From positions 1 to 5,647 of the forward strand of contig SCRB01000896.1 of NCBI GenBank assembly GCA_004299545.1: a DNA stretch of 5,647 nt, in the 5' to 3' direction. This DNA comes from Rhizobiaceae bacterium. Lineage in GTDB: Bacteria; Pseudomonadota; Alphaproteobacteria; Rhizobiales; Rhizobiaceae. Below the pieces are notes generated by a model. The model saw nothing but the letters and a program-made list of their open reading frames with translations. It was not told the DNA's origin and did not search any database. Below, in pieces: positions 1 to 4,919 of this stretch. The position numbers and the translations under genes were made by a program. The stretch's first letter is position 1. The number at the start of each line of letters is the position of its first letter.

Positions 1-14
1 TCCGGGCGATGCGC

Positions 15-932
15 CTAACGCGAGGTCGTCAGGTACGCAACCTCGTCGTCGTCACGCTGCCTGCCGCCCAAGACGGCCGCGGCGCTGGCGATGAACGCGC
101 CGATGATCAGGGACAGCGCCCCGATCAGGGCAAAGGTGGCGCCGGCCTTGCGAGCCGTATCGGCCGCCTGTTGTGCCTTGACCTTGGCCGCGTCGACCTG
201 CGCAAGGACGGCATCGACCCGGGCGGTGGCGTCTGCTTGCGACAGACCGGTGCGTGCCGCCACGAGCTGGCCGAGATATGTCTTGTCCTCGGCCGAGACC
301 TCGCCGGATGCCGCGCTCGCGATCAGGATACGCGAGGCCTGGGCGGCTGCGGCCGCATCGCCTTCGGCGCCAGACGCCGCCAGCCGTGAAGGGTCAGACG
401 GCCGGAACAGCGAGTCGACGAAGTAAGAGCCCGCATCGGATCCGCTGTTAGCCGCGTTGGCGGCGCCACCGGCGGAAACGCCCATCGCGGCGCCCGACGC
501 AACCGCCGAGGCCGCTTGAACGCCCGTGCCGACCGCCGCGGACAGAGCCGAACCCAGCACGAAGACGACGAGCAGCGTTGCCAAGGCCCAGGCCATGAAG
601 CCGTGCGCGGTATCGCGAAAAAAGGTTTCGTCCGTATGGACGCCGACCCATTTGGTGCGAAGACGCCCTGTCAGGTAGCCGCCCACGCCGGACGACAGCC
701 ATTGCACGATGACCAGCCAGATCGCCGTGGACACGGCGAAGGTTGTGACGCTTGCGCCCGTGTTGGACCATGGCGACACCATGGTGAGCCCCAGGCCGGA
801 GCCGAGAAGCATCAGGATGAAGGTGAGCGTTGAAGCGGCGAAGGCGCCGGCGATGATCGGCCCCCAGCTGACCGCAGAGGAAGACGATTCCACAGGCGCG
901 GCGACATTTGTCGCCAGGATGGTTGATGCCAT
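15..932 (-). CDS. Multi-pass inner-membrane protein of unknown function (rhizobial 'PhnA-like' membrane family)
   Basis: Complete 305-aa integral membrane protein of unknown role. Hydrophobic stretches at about residues 24-52, 63-88, 112-137 and 265-290 are likely membrane segments. Between the last two lies a long Ala/Gly/Ser-rich region (about 138-262) that looks soluble and partly helical. The conserved-looking block around residues 80-110 (GGYLTGRLRTKW, then HTDETFFRDTAHG) links segments 2 and 3. From memory, near-identical N-terminal halves occur in rhizobial proteins often labelled 'PhnA-like'; nothing here supports a phosphonate function. The start is chosen because AGGGA lies about 7 bases upstream and overlaps the TAG stop of the 25-aa gene, only 8 bp away, so translation is probably coupled. 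The C-terminus is short and charged (RQRDDDE). The reading frame is certain; the function is not known. Confidence 0.88.
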   Translation of the reverse strand: MASTILATNVAAPVESSSSAVSWGPIIAGAFAASTLTFILMLLGSGLGLTMVSPWSNTGASVTTFAVSTAIWLVIVQWLSSGVGGYLTGRLRTKWVGVHTDETFFRDTAHGFMAWALATLLVVFVLGSALSAAVGTGVQAASAVASGAAMGVSAGGAANAANSGSDAGSYFVDSLFRPSDPSRLAASGAEGDAAAAAQASRILIASAASGEVSAEDKTYLGQLVAARTGLSQADATARVDAVLAQVDAAKVKAQQAADTARKAGATFALIGALSLIIGAFIASAAAVLGGRQRDDDEVAYLTTSR

Positions 933-940
933 GATTTTCC

Positions 941-1018
941 CTATCGCATGAACAGCATGAGAAGGATGATGATCGGAATAGGAATTCCGAGCAGCCAGAG
1001 CAGAATACCGCGACCCAT
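941..1018 (-). CDS. 25-aa hydrophobic single-span micro-protein
   Basis: A short ORF of 25 codons plus TAG, starting MGRGILLWLLG and ending LMLFMR. Apart from Arg3 and the C-terminal Arg it is entirely hydrophobic, with a Pro-Ile-Pro kink in the middle, so it should form one membrane helix. A perfect AGGAGG (1024-1029) sits 5 bases before the ATG, the best ribosome-binding site seen in this window. The stop lies 8 bp before the start of the 305-aa membrane protein and its TAG is part of that gene's Shine-Dalgarno, so the two genes look co-translated. Such a protein could be a small partner or regulator of the downstream membrane protein; this is inference. Very short hydrophobic proteins of similar look occur in alphaproteobacteria, but I cannot name a family. 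Confidence 0.72.
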   Translation of the reverse strand: MGRGILLWLLGIPIPIIILLMLFMR

Positions 1019-1055
1019 GATTGCCTCCTGTTGAAAGAGCATGTGCTAAGAAAGC

Positions 1056-1082
1056 CAGCCGCTGCGGCGAACCGGGCGGCTG
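1056..1082 (-). terminator. Possible weak intrinsic terminator after the YciF-like gene
   Basis: A perfect 7-bp inverted repeat (CAGCCGC at 1056-1062, GCGGCTG at 1076-1082) with a 13-base loop lies 8 bases past the stop of the YciF-like gene. Read on the minus strand, the stem is followed by GCTTTCTT, a poor but T-rich tail. It could end or attenuate the message before the 25-aa gene. The large loop and broken T tract make this uncertain, and no clear promoter is visible in the same gap for the downstream pair. Confidence 0.35.
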
Positions 1083-1090
1083 TGATGAGA

Positions 1091-1588
1091 TCAGGCGGCC
1101 TTGGCCATTTCGTTGGCGGATGTGTCCGCGAGGCCGGTAAGTGCCTTGTCGGTCCTGGATTCTTCGGCAAGCGTCTGGTCAAGCAGCTTGGCGGCGTCCT
1201 TCATGCCGAGCACCTCGGCCCACCGCTTCAGCGTACCATAGCGTGTGATCTCGTAGTGCTCGACCGCCTGGGCAGACGAGATGAGACCGGCATCGATCGC
1301 CGGTGTTCCCTTGAAGCTCTCGATGATTTCTTCGCCCTCGGCGATGATGCCTTCGATGGCCTCGCAGGTCTTGCCCTGGGCGCGCTTGCCCATCAGTTCA
1401 AACACCTGCTGCAAGCGCTCGACGTGGCCCTCGGTTTGATCCTTGTGCTTCTCGAAGGCCGCCTTCAGATCGGGTGAGGATGCGGCACGCGCCATCTTCG
1501 GAAGAGCCTTCAGGATCTTCCGTTCCGCGTAGTAGATATCCTTGAGTGTGTCGTGGAAGAGGTCTTCCAGCGTTTTTTCTTTTGCCAT
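1091..1588 (-). CDS. YciF/DUF892 ferritin-like stress protein
   Basis: Complete 165-aa protein of the YciE/YciF family (DUF892), a four-helix ferritin-like fold expected to be cytoplasmic. It aligns by eye with Escherichia coli YciF along nearly its whole length: TLEDLF near the N-terminus, YYAERKI (E22), the helix-2 block TEGHVERL (E53, H55, E57), VEHYEITRYGTL (E110, H111, E113) and AKLLDQTLAEE (E142, E143). These acidic and His residues are the likely di-metal ligands, but I cannot assign each one without a structure. Family members are induced by osmotic, envelope and general stress; their reaction is unknown. The start is supported by AAGGAAA (1595-1600) 6-7 bases upstream. The gene stands 128 bp from the broken transglutaminase gene and 72 bp from the next gene, so it may be its own transcription unit. 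Confidence 0.93.
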   Translation of the reverse strand: MAKEKTLEDLFHDTLKDIYYAERKILKALPKMARAASSPDLKAAFEKHKDQTEGHVERLQQVFELMGKRAQGKTCEAIEGIIAEGEEIIESFKGTPAIDAGLISSAQAVEHYEITRYGTLKRWAEVLGMKDAAKLLDQTLAEESRTDKALTGLADTSANEMAKAA

Positions 1589-1716
1589 GGGAGTTTCCTT
1601 GGAACGCCTTGTTGGATTTGTTCACAGTGTCGTGAGGCGCATGCTTTACAAGCCCGCCGGGCAGGAAAGGTTCCGCCCTGTCGTGGGACTCGTGAGGGCC
1701 TGGCTGGAAACACCTT

Positions 1717-2524
1717 TCACCCAATCGGTTCCGGCACCTCATAGGTCCATACCAGAAACCCTTCAGGACATGTGGGCCGAACGAGTTGATGAGGGGGATG
1801 TCGGTGACATCGCGGCCCCGTGCAACGACGATCCTGCCGATCCGCGGCGCGCGGATCGAATGTGTGCCATTCGCCTTCCAGGAAGACGTCGATCCAGGCA
1901 CTGAAATCCATCGGGTCAACGACCGGAACGCCGATGTCCCCGAGATAGCCGTTGACATAGCGGGTGGGAATATTGAGGCAGCGGCAGAACGCGACGGCAA
2001 GGTGCGCGAAGTCGCGACAGACGCCGACGCGCTTATGATAGACCTCGAAGGCCGTCCGCGTCGAGCGGGCCTTCATGTAGTCGAAGTGGATGTGGTTGTG
2101 GACGAAGTCGCAGATCGCCTGCACGCGGCCCCATCCCGGAGCAAAAGTGCCAAAGATATCCCCAGGCGATTTGGCTCAACTTATCCGTTTCGCAATAGCG
2201 GCTGCCCATGAGGTAGACGAGGCTGTCGTCAGGAAGGTCCGGCACGGGCGCCTCTTGGGCATTTGGCGCTATCCTATCCGGCCTGCCGTCGTCCTCGATC
2301 GTGGCGTCCCCCCACATCGTCAGATCGACCGCCGGCGCGACAAGACGCCGGCAACGGTTACCGAAGAGATCGCGGTGCGTCGAAATTGCCACATCGGGAT
2401 TAGTGAAAGTCGTCTCCGGCACCCTGATATCGGCCGCGCGATCCTCGTGGACAGATAGCGGGCAGACCAACGCGGTCGGCTGCTGATAGGTTAGCGTAAT
2501 CTCGTAGCCATAACGGATCAGCAT
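1717..2524 (-). pseudogene. Transglutaminase-like cysteine protease family gene, broken by three frame changes
   Basis: The gene encodes a bacterial transglutaminase-like protein with an N-terminal beta domain (residues 1 to about 105, starting MLIRYGYEITL) and a transglutaminase core, but no single frame covers it. Frame 1 runs to IAW (residue 121). Removing one G from the run at 2160-2163 restores DIFGTFAPGWGRVQAICDF. The core then holds GVCRDFAHL (nucleophile Cys169), MDFSAW and TFDPR (Asp223). A second break at about 1848-1851 leads to APRIGRIVVARGRD; the family usually has two to three extra residues here (an R-H/N-N type motif), so about 8 bases seem lost. A third break near 1754-1755, one base missing, restores VWTYEVPEPIG and the stop. 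The usual HAW histidine position is Ser208. The gene starts 10 bp after the DUF1488 gene, without a clear Shine-Dalgarno. It is either a decaying gene or one hit by sequencing errors; the family call is firm. Confidence 0.85.
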
Positions 2525-2534
2525 ATTGAGACGG

Positions 2535-2810
2535 TTACCGGAAATCCGCGGCGGTCAGCGTGTAGGAATCGTGGCGGCCGTGGGAATAGGCCTCGCGCGC
2601 GACATCGTAGATGGATGTGCGCAAGGCCTCGAAGGCTGTCAGGCACCTGGCTTCTAGCGCGCCCGCTTCACGTCTGGCAGCATCCGACTTCGTGAGCGCA
2701 CCCGCCTCGACAAAGAAGCGGATTTGGAACATGCCGTCGTGGCCGATGAAGCGAACGGCGTTGCGGACTTCGTCGAAGCTGCGGCTTGGGTTGGGGAAAG
2801 CCAACGTCAT
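2535..2810 (-). CDS. DUF1488 family protein
   Basis: Complete 91-aa protein. The N-terminal block (MTLAFPNPSRSFDEVRNAV, then RFIGHDGMFQIRFFVE) is the hallmark of DUF1488, a family of small soluble proteobacterial proteins of unknown function. The middle (about residues 42-75) is predicted helical and rich in Ala, Arg and Glu, and the tail is polar (YTLTAADFR). The ATG shares an ATGA with the stop of the 110-aa gene (overlap 2807-2810), and GGAG lies 8 bases upstream, so both coupling and independent initiation are possible. It precedes the transglutaminase-like gene by 10 bp. No catalytic motif, signal peptide or membrane segment is visible. The family call comes from pattern recognition. Confidence 0.85.
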   Translation of the reverse strand: MTLAFPNPSRSFDEVRNAVRFIGHDGMFQIRFFVEAGALTKSDAARREAGALEARCLTAFEALRTSIYDVAREAYSHGRHDSYTLTAADFR

Positions 2811-3139
2811 AAACCGAACTCCGCTGGTTTCGGGATTGTCTTGAAGGACGAGAGTTCGATGCGTTCACGTTGGCGCTCGGCGTTGCGCAAGTTGAGACGC
2901 AGCATGCCGCTGGTTGCATCCAGGTGGCTCAGGCGGGTCATGGCGGCGTCGCCGAAGCGCGCCGGAATGCCGGTGAAGACATGATAGATGGTCCAGGAAC
3001 GATCGGCCTCGATCCGGCGGCCATAGTGATGGTGCATGGAATCATGGCCGAGCGCACCGCCCTCATTTTCCCAGACGCTGATCGCGGCGGCAATGCGCTT
3101 CCGTTCAGTCTCCTTGAGGTGCTGCATATTCATGGTCAT
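2807..3139 (-). CDS. Conserved hypothetical protein, 110 aa
   Basis: I do not recognise a named family. The protein is soluble-looking, with no signal peptide or membrane segment. It has a basic helical start (HLKETERKRIAAAISVW), a central His-rich patch (HDSMHHHYGRR, about residues 32-42) and a WTIYHVFTGIPARFG segment that reads as beta structure. An Arg/Asn-rich helix (LRLNLRNAERQRERIEL, about residues 80-96) follows. The three adjacent histidines could bind a metal, but no full binding motif is evident. The start is supported by GAAGGAAA just upstream and an ATGA overlap (3136-3139) with the 80-aa gene. The stop forms a second ATGA with the DUF1488 gene. This overlapping placement argues that it is a true gene. 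ATG codons at residues 3 and 5 are alternative starts. Confidence 0.8.
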   Translation of the reverse strand: MTMNMQHLKETERKRIAAAISVWENEGGALGHDSMHHHYGRRIEADRSWTIYHVFTGIPARFGDAAMTRLSHLDATSGMLRLNLRNAERQRERIELSSFKTIPKPAEFGL

Positions 3140-3378
3140 TGCTTTCCTTCGTCCATCGCTTCCAAGCCGATGATGCCGGAGTAATGCATCTTGCCGTTCG
3201 CGTCGGTGATCGTCATGGAGTCGGGGCGTTGCGGCATGTCGAGGGTTCGCGCCAACAACCGCGCGGCCGCGATGGCGCCGTCGAGACCGTTCACCTCCAC
3301 GGTTTCACGACCGACGACAGCATGCGCGCCATCTGCGCCGCGGGTGCGATAGAACTCGATCACGATCTTCATCGACAT
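3136..3378 (-). CDS. Conserved hypothetical small protein, 80 aa
   Basis: An 80-aa acidic to neutral soluble protein. It starts with a beta strand (KIVIEFYRTRG), followed by an Ala-rich helix (GAIAAARLLARTL, about residues 34-46) and a second strand region (DSMTITDANGKMHYSG). This beta-helix-beta layout suggests one small alpha/beta domain. I recall similar short rhizobial proteins with the IEFYRTR start but know no function. The upstream ATG at 3378 is preferred over that at 3372 because GGAG (3388-3391) lies 9 bases before the first; 15 bases would be too far for the second. The gene follows the 47-aa gene by 30 bp and overlaps the 110-aa gene by ATGA. The GGAG sits in a small hairpin, described separately. 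Confidence 0.8.
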   Translation of the reverse strand: MSMKIVIEFYRTRGADGAHAVVGRETVEVNGLDGAIAAARLLARTLDMPQRPDSMTITDANGKMHYSGIIGLEAMDEGKQ

Positions 3379-3386
3379 CCCGCCCC

Positions 3387-3399
3387 GCTCCGCAGGAGC
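3387..3399 (-). promoter_or_regulatory. Small hairpin holding the ribosome-binding site of the 80-aa gene
   Basis: A perfect 5-bp stem (GCTCC / GGAGC) with a 3-base loop lies in the 30-bp gap between the 47-aa and 80-aa genes. On the minus strand the 3' arm contains GGAG, the only good Shine-Dalgarno for the 80-aa start 9 bases away. Pairing would hide the site until a ribosome finishing the upstream gene, or a change in temperature, opens it. The structure is visible in the sequence; any regulatory role is a guess. Confidence 0.3.
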
Positions 3400-3408
3400 A
3401 TCACGCCG

Positions 3409-3552
3409 TTAGTTCTTGCCCTTGCCGTGCGGTGTATTGGCATTCGCAGGGGGCTTGATCTGGCCAGCGAATGTGCTTTCAGGCTTGGGCGGTGCCTTTT
3501 CCTGCTTCGGCTTTCTGATCTCGCGATTGCCGCGGTTCTGTCCCTTAGCCAT
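3409..3552 (-). CDS. Small basic protein, 47 aa
   Basis: A 47-codon ORF with TAA stop. The protein starts MAKGQNRGNREIRKPKQEK, continues with a Pro/Lys-rich stretch and ends TPHGKGKN. It is strongly basic, low in hydrophobic residues and probably unstructured, which fits a nucleic-acid or ribosome-associated peptide, though this is only inference. Short proteins beginning MAKGQ.RSNRE with Lys/Pro-rich tails are, from memory, widespread in Alphaproteobacteria as hypothetical proteins. AAAGGA lies 8 bases before the ATG. The first 8 bases overlap the end of the preceding gene (3545-3552), and the next gene starts 30 bp later, so it belongs to the same transcription unit. The good ribosome-binding site and tight spacing support it as real despite its size. 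Confidence 0.75.
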   Translation of the reverse strand: MAKGQNRGNREIRKPKQEKAPPKPESTFAGQIKPPANANTPHGKGKN

Positions 3553-3845
3553 GGCCGAACGTCCTTTCAATAAGTGTCGCGCCGCTGGATTGCGACAGGC
3601 TGACCGGTTCGAGGGTGTCTTGTGTCGTCACCCGCTCATAACGCTCGTCGTCGTTGCGAATGCGGTATTGCAGGGAATCTCCCCTCGGGGGGAGCGTGGC
3701 GGTGACATGGTAGATCCCGGCGGGCAAAGGCGGGGCTTTCGAACCCGCCTCTCAGGCGGACGGCCTGTCCGATTGCAAAGAGATGGATTGCAGCATCGTG
3801 CCGGATCGGGCGACGGCTGCGTTGCAAGGTGCGTGTAGAAATCAT
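3545..3845 (-). pseudogene. Conserved small protein (about 99 aa) interrupted by a frameshift
   Basis: The ATG at 3843-3845 forms an ATGA with the stop of the 87-aa gene. This frame reads MISTRTLQRS near the start and then FAIGQAVRLRGGFESP, after which it loses sense. A second frame supplies LPAGIYHVTATLPP, QYRIRNDDERYERVTT and the stop at 3545. Dropping one base from the four-base run at 3732-3735 joins them as GFESPPLPAGIYHV, giving a 99-aa protein. I recall rhizobial proteins of this layout: a short VGQ-VR-like start, then Y-VTA-LPP, YRIR and ERV. Function is unknown; the repeated beta-like pattern suggests a small barrel. The second-frame part alone could start only at TTG 3727, with no ribosome-binding site and an in-frame TGA 27 bases upstream. 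The lesion is thus either a sequencing error or recent inactivation. Confidence 0.7.
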
Positions 3846-4105
3846 GATTGTTGGTGGTCCTTTTCGAGTACGGCATGGAGGTCGGCCGGATTGATAGCCA
3901 CCATCTGCCGCATGGATCCCTTCGCTGCGATCGCCGGCAAATGGATGAAGGCACTGACACGCCGCCATGCAAGCCGGGAGACACCCTCGATCAATTCCTC
4001 GTCCTGGTCGACGCGATAGTCTCCAGCCGGCTGCGGCTGGTCGAAGCCGGGCAGCAGGAAGGGGGAGGAAAACCGGGCGACGGTCTGAGTGGTGCGTGTT
4101 GTCAT
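3842..4105 (-). CDS. Conserved hypothetical protein, 87 aa; first gene of the minus-strand operon
   Basis: An 87-aa soluble protein of unknown function. After a Thr-rich start (MTTRTTQTVARF) come FLLPGFDQPQPAGDYRVDQDEELIEG, SRLAWRRVSAFIHLPA and NPADLHAVLEKD. I recall small rhizobial proteins with the same order: a LPxG-like entry, PAGDY-V--DEELIEG, RV---IHLPA, and a final acidic D-DAL-like helix. I cannot attach a Pfam name. The frame is open up to an ATG at 4255, but the start at 4105 is chosen because GGAGA lies 7 bases upstream and the homologous core begins just after it. The stop forms an ATGA with the next gene. No other minus-strand gene is seen between here and groES, so the operon promoter should lie in 4106-4500. 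Confidence 0.8.
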   Translation of the reverse strand: MTTRTTQTVARFSSPFLLPGFDQPQPAGDYRVDQDEELIEGVSRLAWRRVSAFIHLPAIAAKGSMRQMVAINPADLHAVLEKDHQQS

Positions 4106-4520
4106 GGCAATGTCTCCGAAGAAGACGTAAATGCGTCTGCCGCACTCCCATTCGAACCGGAACGCTCCCCAAGCTGCCAGTACATCCGTGGTCAGCGTCG
4201 GGGTCCATTCCAAAGTTCGAACGGGCGGCACGGGCGCCGGTTCGACGCCATGCATTTCACTGTCGAAAATCTGGTGATGAATGGCGGGTCTCTGACACCG
4301 CGCAAGCCAACTCGTCCAAATCAGCGTCTCTCATATATGCGCTTCAATCGAACCCTAAACAAGGCACCCACGCAGTTTTATTTGCAGCAAGGAATAAATC
4401 CTTCTCCATTCCTGCGCCTTGGAAAACTTCTAGAGGAGAGAAGCGTTCGCTTAACGGGGAAAATACATATGACAGTGGAATTTATTCATCCAAATATTTT
4501 CAGTGGCCCGAGAAATAATT
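4106..4520. other. Divergent intergenic region between the minus-strand operon and groESL
   Basis: No gene is supported in this roughly 415-bp stretch. The half next to the 87-aa gene (to about 4255) is GC-rich, and the frame of that gene stays open there without a convincing start. The half next to groES (about 4320-4520) is clearly AT-richer than the rest of the window, as expected for promoter DNA. It should hold the promoter of the minus-strand operon, but I find no -35/-10 pair or GGAAC-type stress-sigma motif at proper spacing. A 9-bp inverted repeat and a GTTCGAAC palindrome lie in the GC-rich half. Confidence 0.6.
4152..4245. repeat. Spaced 9-bp inverted repeat with an internal GTTCGAAC palindrome
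   Basis: TCGAACCGG at 4152-4160 is the exact reverse complement of CCGGTTCGA at 4237-4245, and the 8-bp palindrome GTTCGAAC stands between them at 4215-4222. All three share the TTCGAA-like core and lie 47-140 bp before the start of the minus-strand operon. They could be binding sites for a dimeric regulator, or chance in GC-rich DNA. Confidence 0.3.
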
Positions 4521-4547
4521 TTGTCACTCCTATCATTCGACTGCCAA
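4521..4547 (+). promoter_or_regulatory. CIRCE operator (HrcA binding site) upstream of groES
   Basis: The left arm TTGTCACTC (4521-4529) and right arm GACTGCCAA (4539-4547) are separated by exactly 9 bases. Each arm matches 7 of 9 positions of the CIRCE consensus (TTAGCACTC and GAGTGCTAA), and the arms pair with each other at 7 of 9 positions. Position before groES is the classic one. The HrcA repressor binds CIRCE and is released on heat shock when GroEL is titrated, so the operon would control itself. A TATATT at 4554-4559 could be the -10 box, but no good -35 lies at 16-18 bp spacing. The stretch also partly fits the alphaproteobacterial RpoH -10 (CYTATNTNNG), without a matching CTTG. Confidence 0.82.
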
Positions 4548-4601
4548 ACACGCTATATTGGTGATGTGGCCGCCCTACGCGCCGGCTGCGGAAAGAACCC
4601 A

Positions 4602-4919
4602 ATGAAATTCCGTCCGCTCCACGACCGCGTCGTCATCCGACGCGCTGAAGGTGATATGAAATCCAAAGGCGGGATCATCATCCCCGACACCGCGAAGGAA
4701 AAGCCGCAGGAAGGCGAGGTGGTCGCCGCCGGCCCAGGCTCGCGTGATGAAAGCGGCATGCTGATCCCGCTCGACGTCAAGGCTGGCGATTTGATCCTGT
4801 TCGGCAAATGGTCGGGTACCGAGGTGAAAATCGACGGCGAAGACCTTCTGATCATGAAGGAAGCCGACATCATGGGCATCGTCGAGAAGACTGAAGCGGC
4901 CACCAAAAAGGCTGCCTGA
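4602..4919 (+). CDS. groES: Co-chaperonin GroES (Hsp10)
   Basis: Complete 105-aa GroES, the seven-subunit lid that closes the GroEL folding chamber in the cytoplasm. Diagnostic parts are [14 protein letters not shown] at the N-terminus, the mobile loop containing [19 protein letters not shown] (about residues 18-36, with the GroEL-binding GGIIIP) and the C-terminal [19 protein letters not shown]. The tail continues to [10 protein letters not shown], slightly longer than a standard 95-97-aa GroES but normal for Alphaproteobacteria. The frame is open further upstream to 4503, but that extension crosses the CIRCE element and lacks homology; the start at 4602 has GGAAAG 6 bases before it and the canonical first residues. 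groEL follows after 48 bp in the same operon. Confidence 0.97.
   Translation: MKFRPLHDRVVIRRAEGDMKSKGGIIIPDTAKEKPQEGEVVAAGPGSRDESGMLIPLDVKAGDLILFGKWSGTEVKIDGEDLLIMKEADIMGIVEKTEAATKKAA

Noticed and set aside
448..1182. Minus-strand 244-aa open frame overlapping the 25-aa and 305-aa genes
   Set aside because: Lies in another frame of the well-supported membrane protein, is Arg/Cys/His-rich with no domain, and has no ribosome-binding site seen.
1653..1663. GCCCG/CGGGC palindrome downstream of the transglutaminase gene as a terminator
   Set aside because: The loop would be a single base and no T tract follows, so it is not a credible intrinsic terminator.
1649..1674. GGAAC motif on the minus strand upstream of the YciF-like gene, possible general-stress (EcfG) promoter
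   Set aside because: The -35 GGAAC is exact, but 16-17 bases on the sequence reads GCTT or CTTG, not CGTT, so the pair is not convincing.
4102..4185. 27-codon minus-strand ORF ending in an ATGA with the 87-aa gene (starts MYWQLGERSG)
   Set aside because: No ribosome-binding site, low-complexity Ser/Gly/Ala content and no homology recognised; the overlap is probably chance.
3848..4564. Long plus-strand open frames over 3848-4564 and 3967-4518
   Set aside because: They run antisense to the 87-aa gene and across the intergenic region and CIRCE, have no recognisable domain, and their composition looks like a shadow of GC-rich DNA.
4469..4564. 31-codon plus-strand ORF with GGGGA upstream, starting MTVEFIHPN
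   Set aside because: It overlaps the CIRCE operator and the probable groES promoter and would end before groES; more likely regulatory DNA than a leader peptide.
4503..4601. N-terminal extension of GroES by 33 residues
   Set aside because: The extension spans CIRCE and the -10-like box and does not resemble GroES; the canonical MKFRPLHDR start at 4602 has a suitable upstream AG-rich site.
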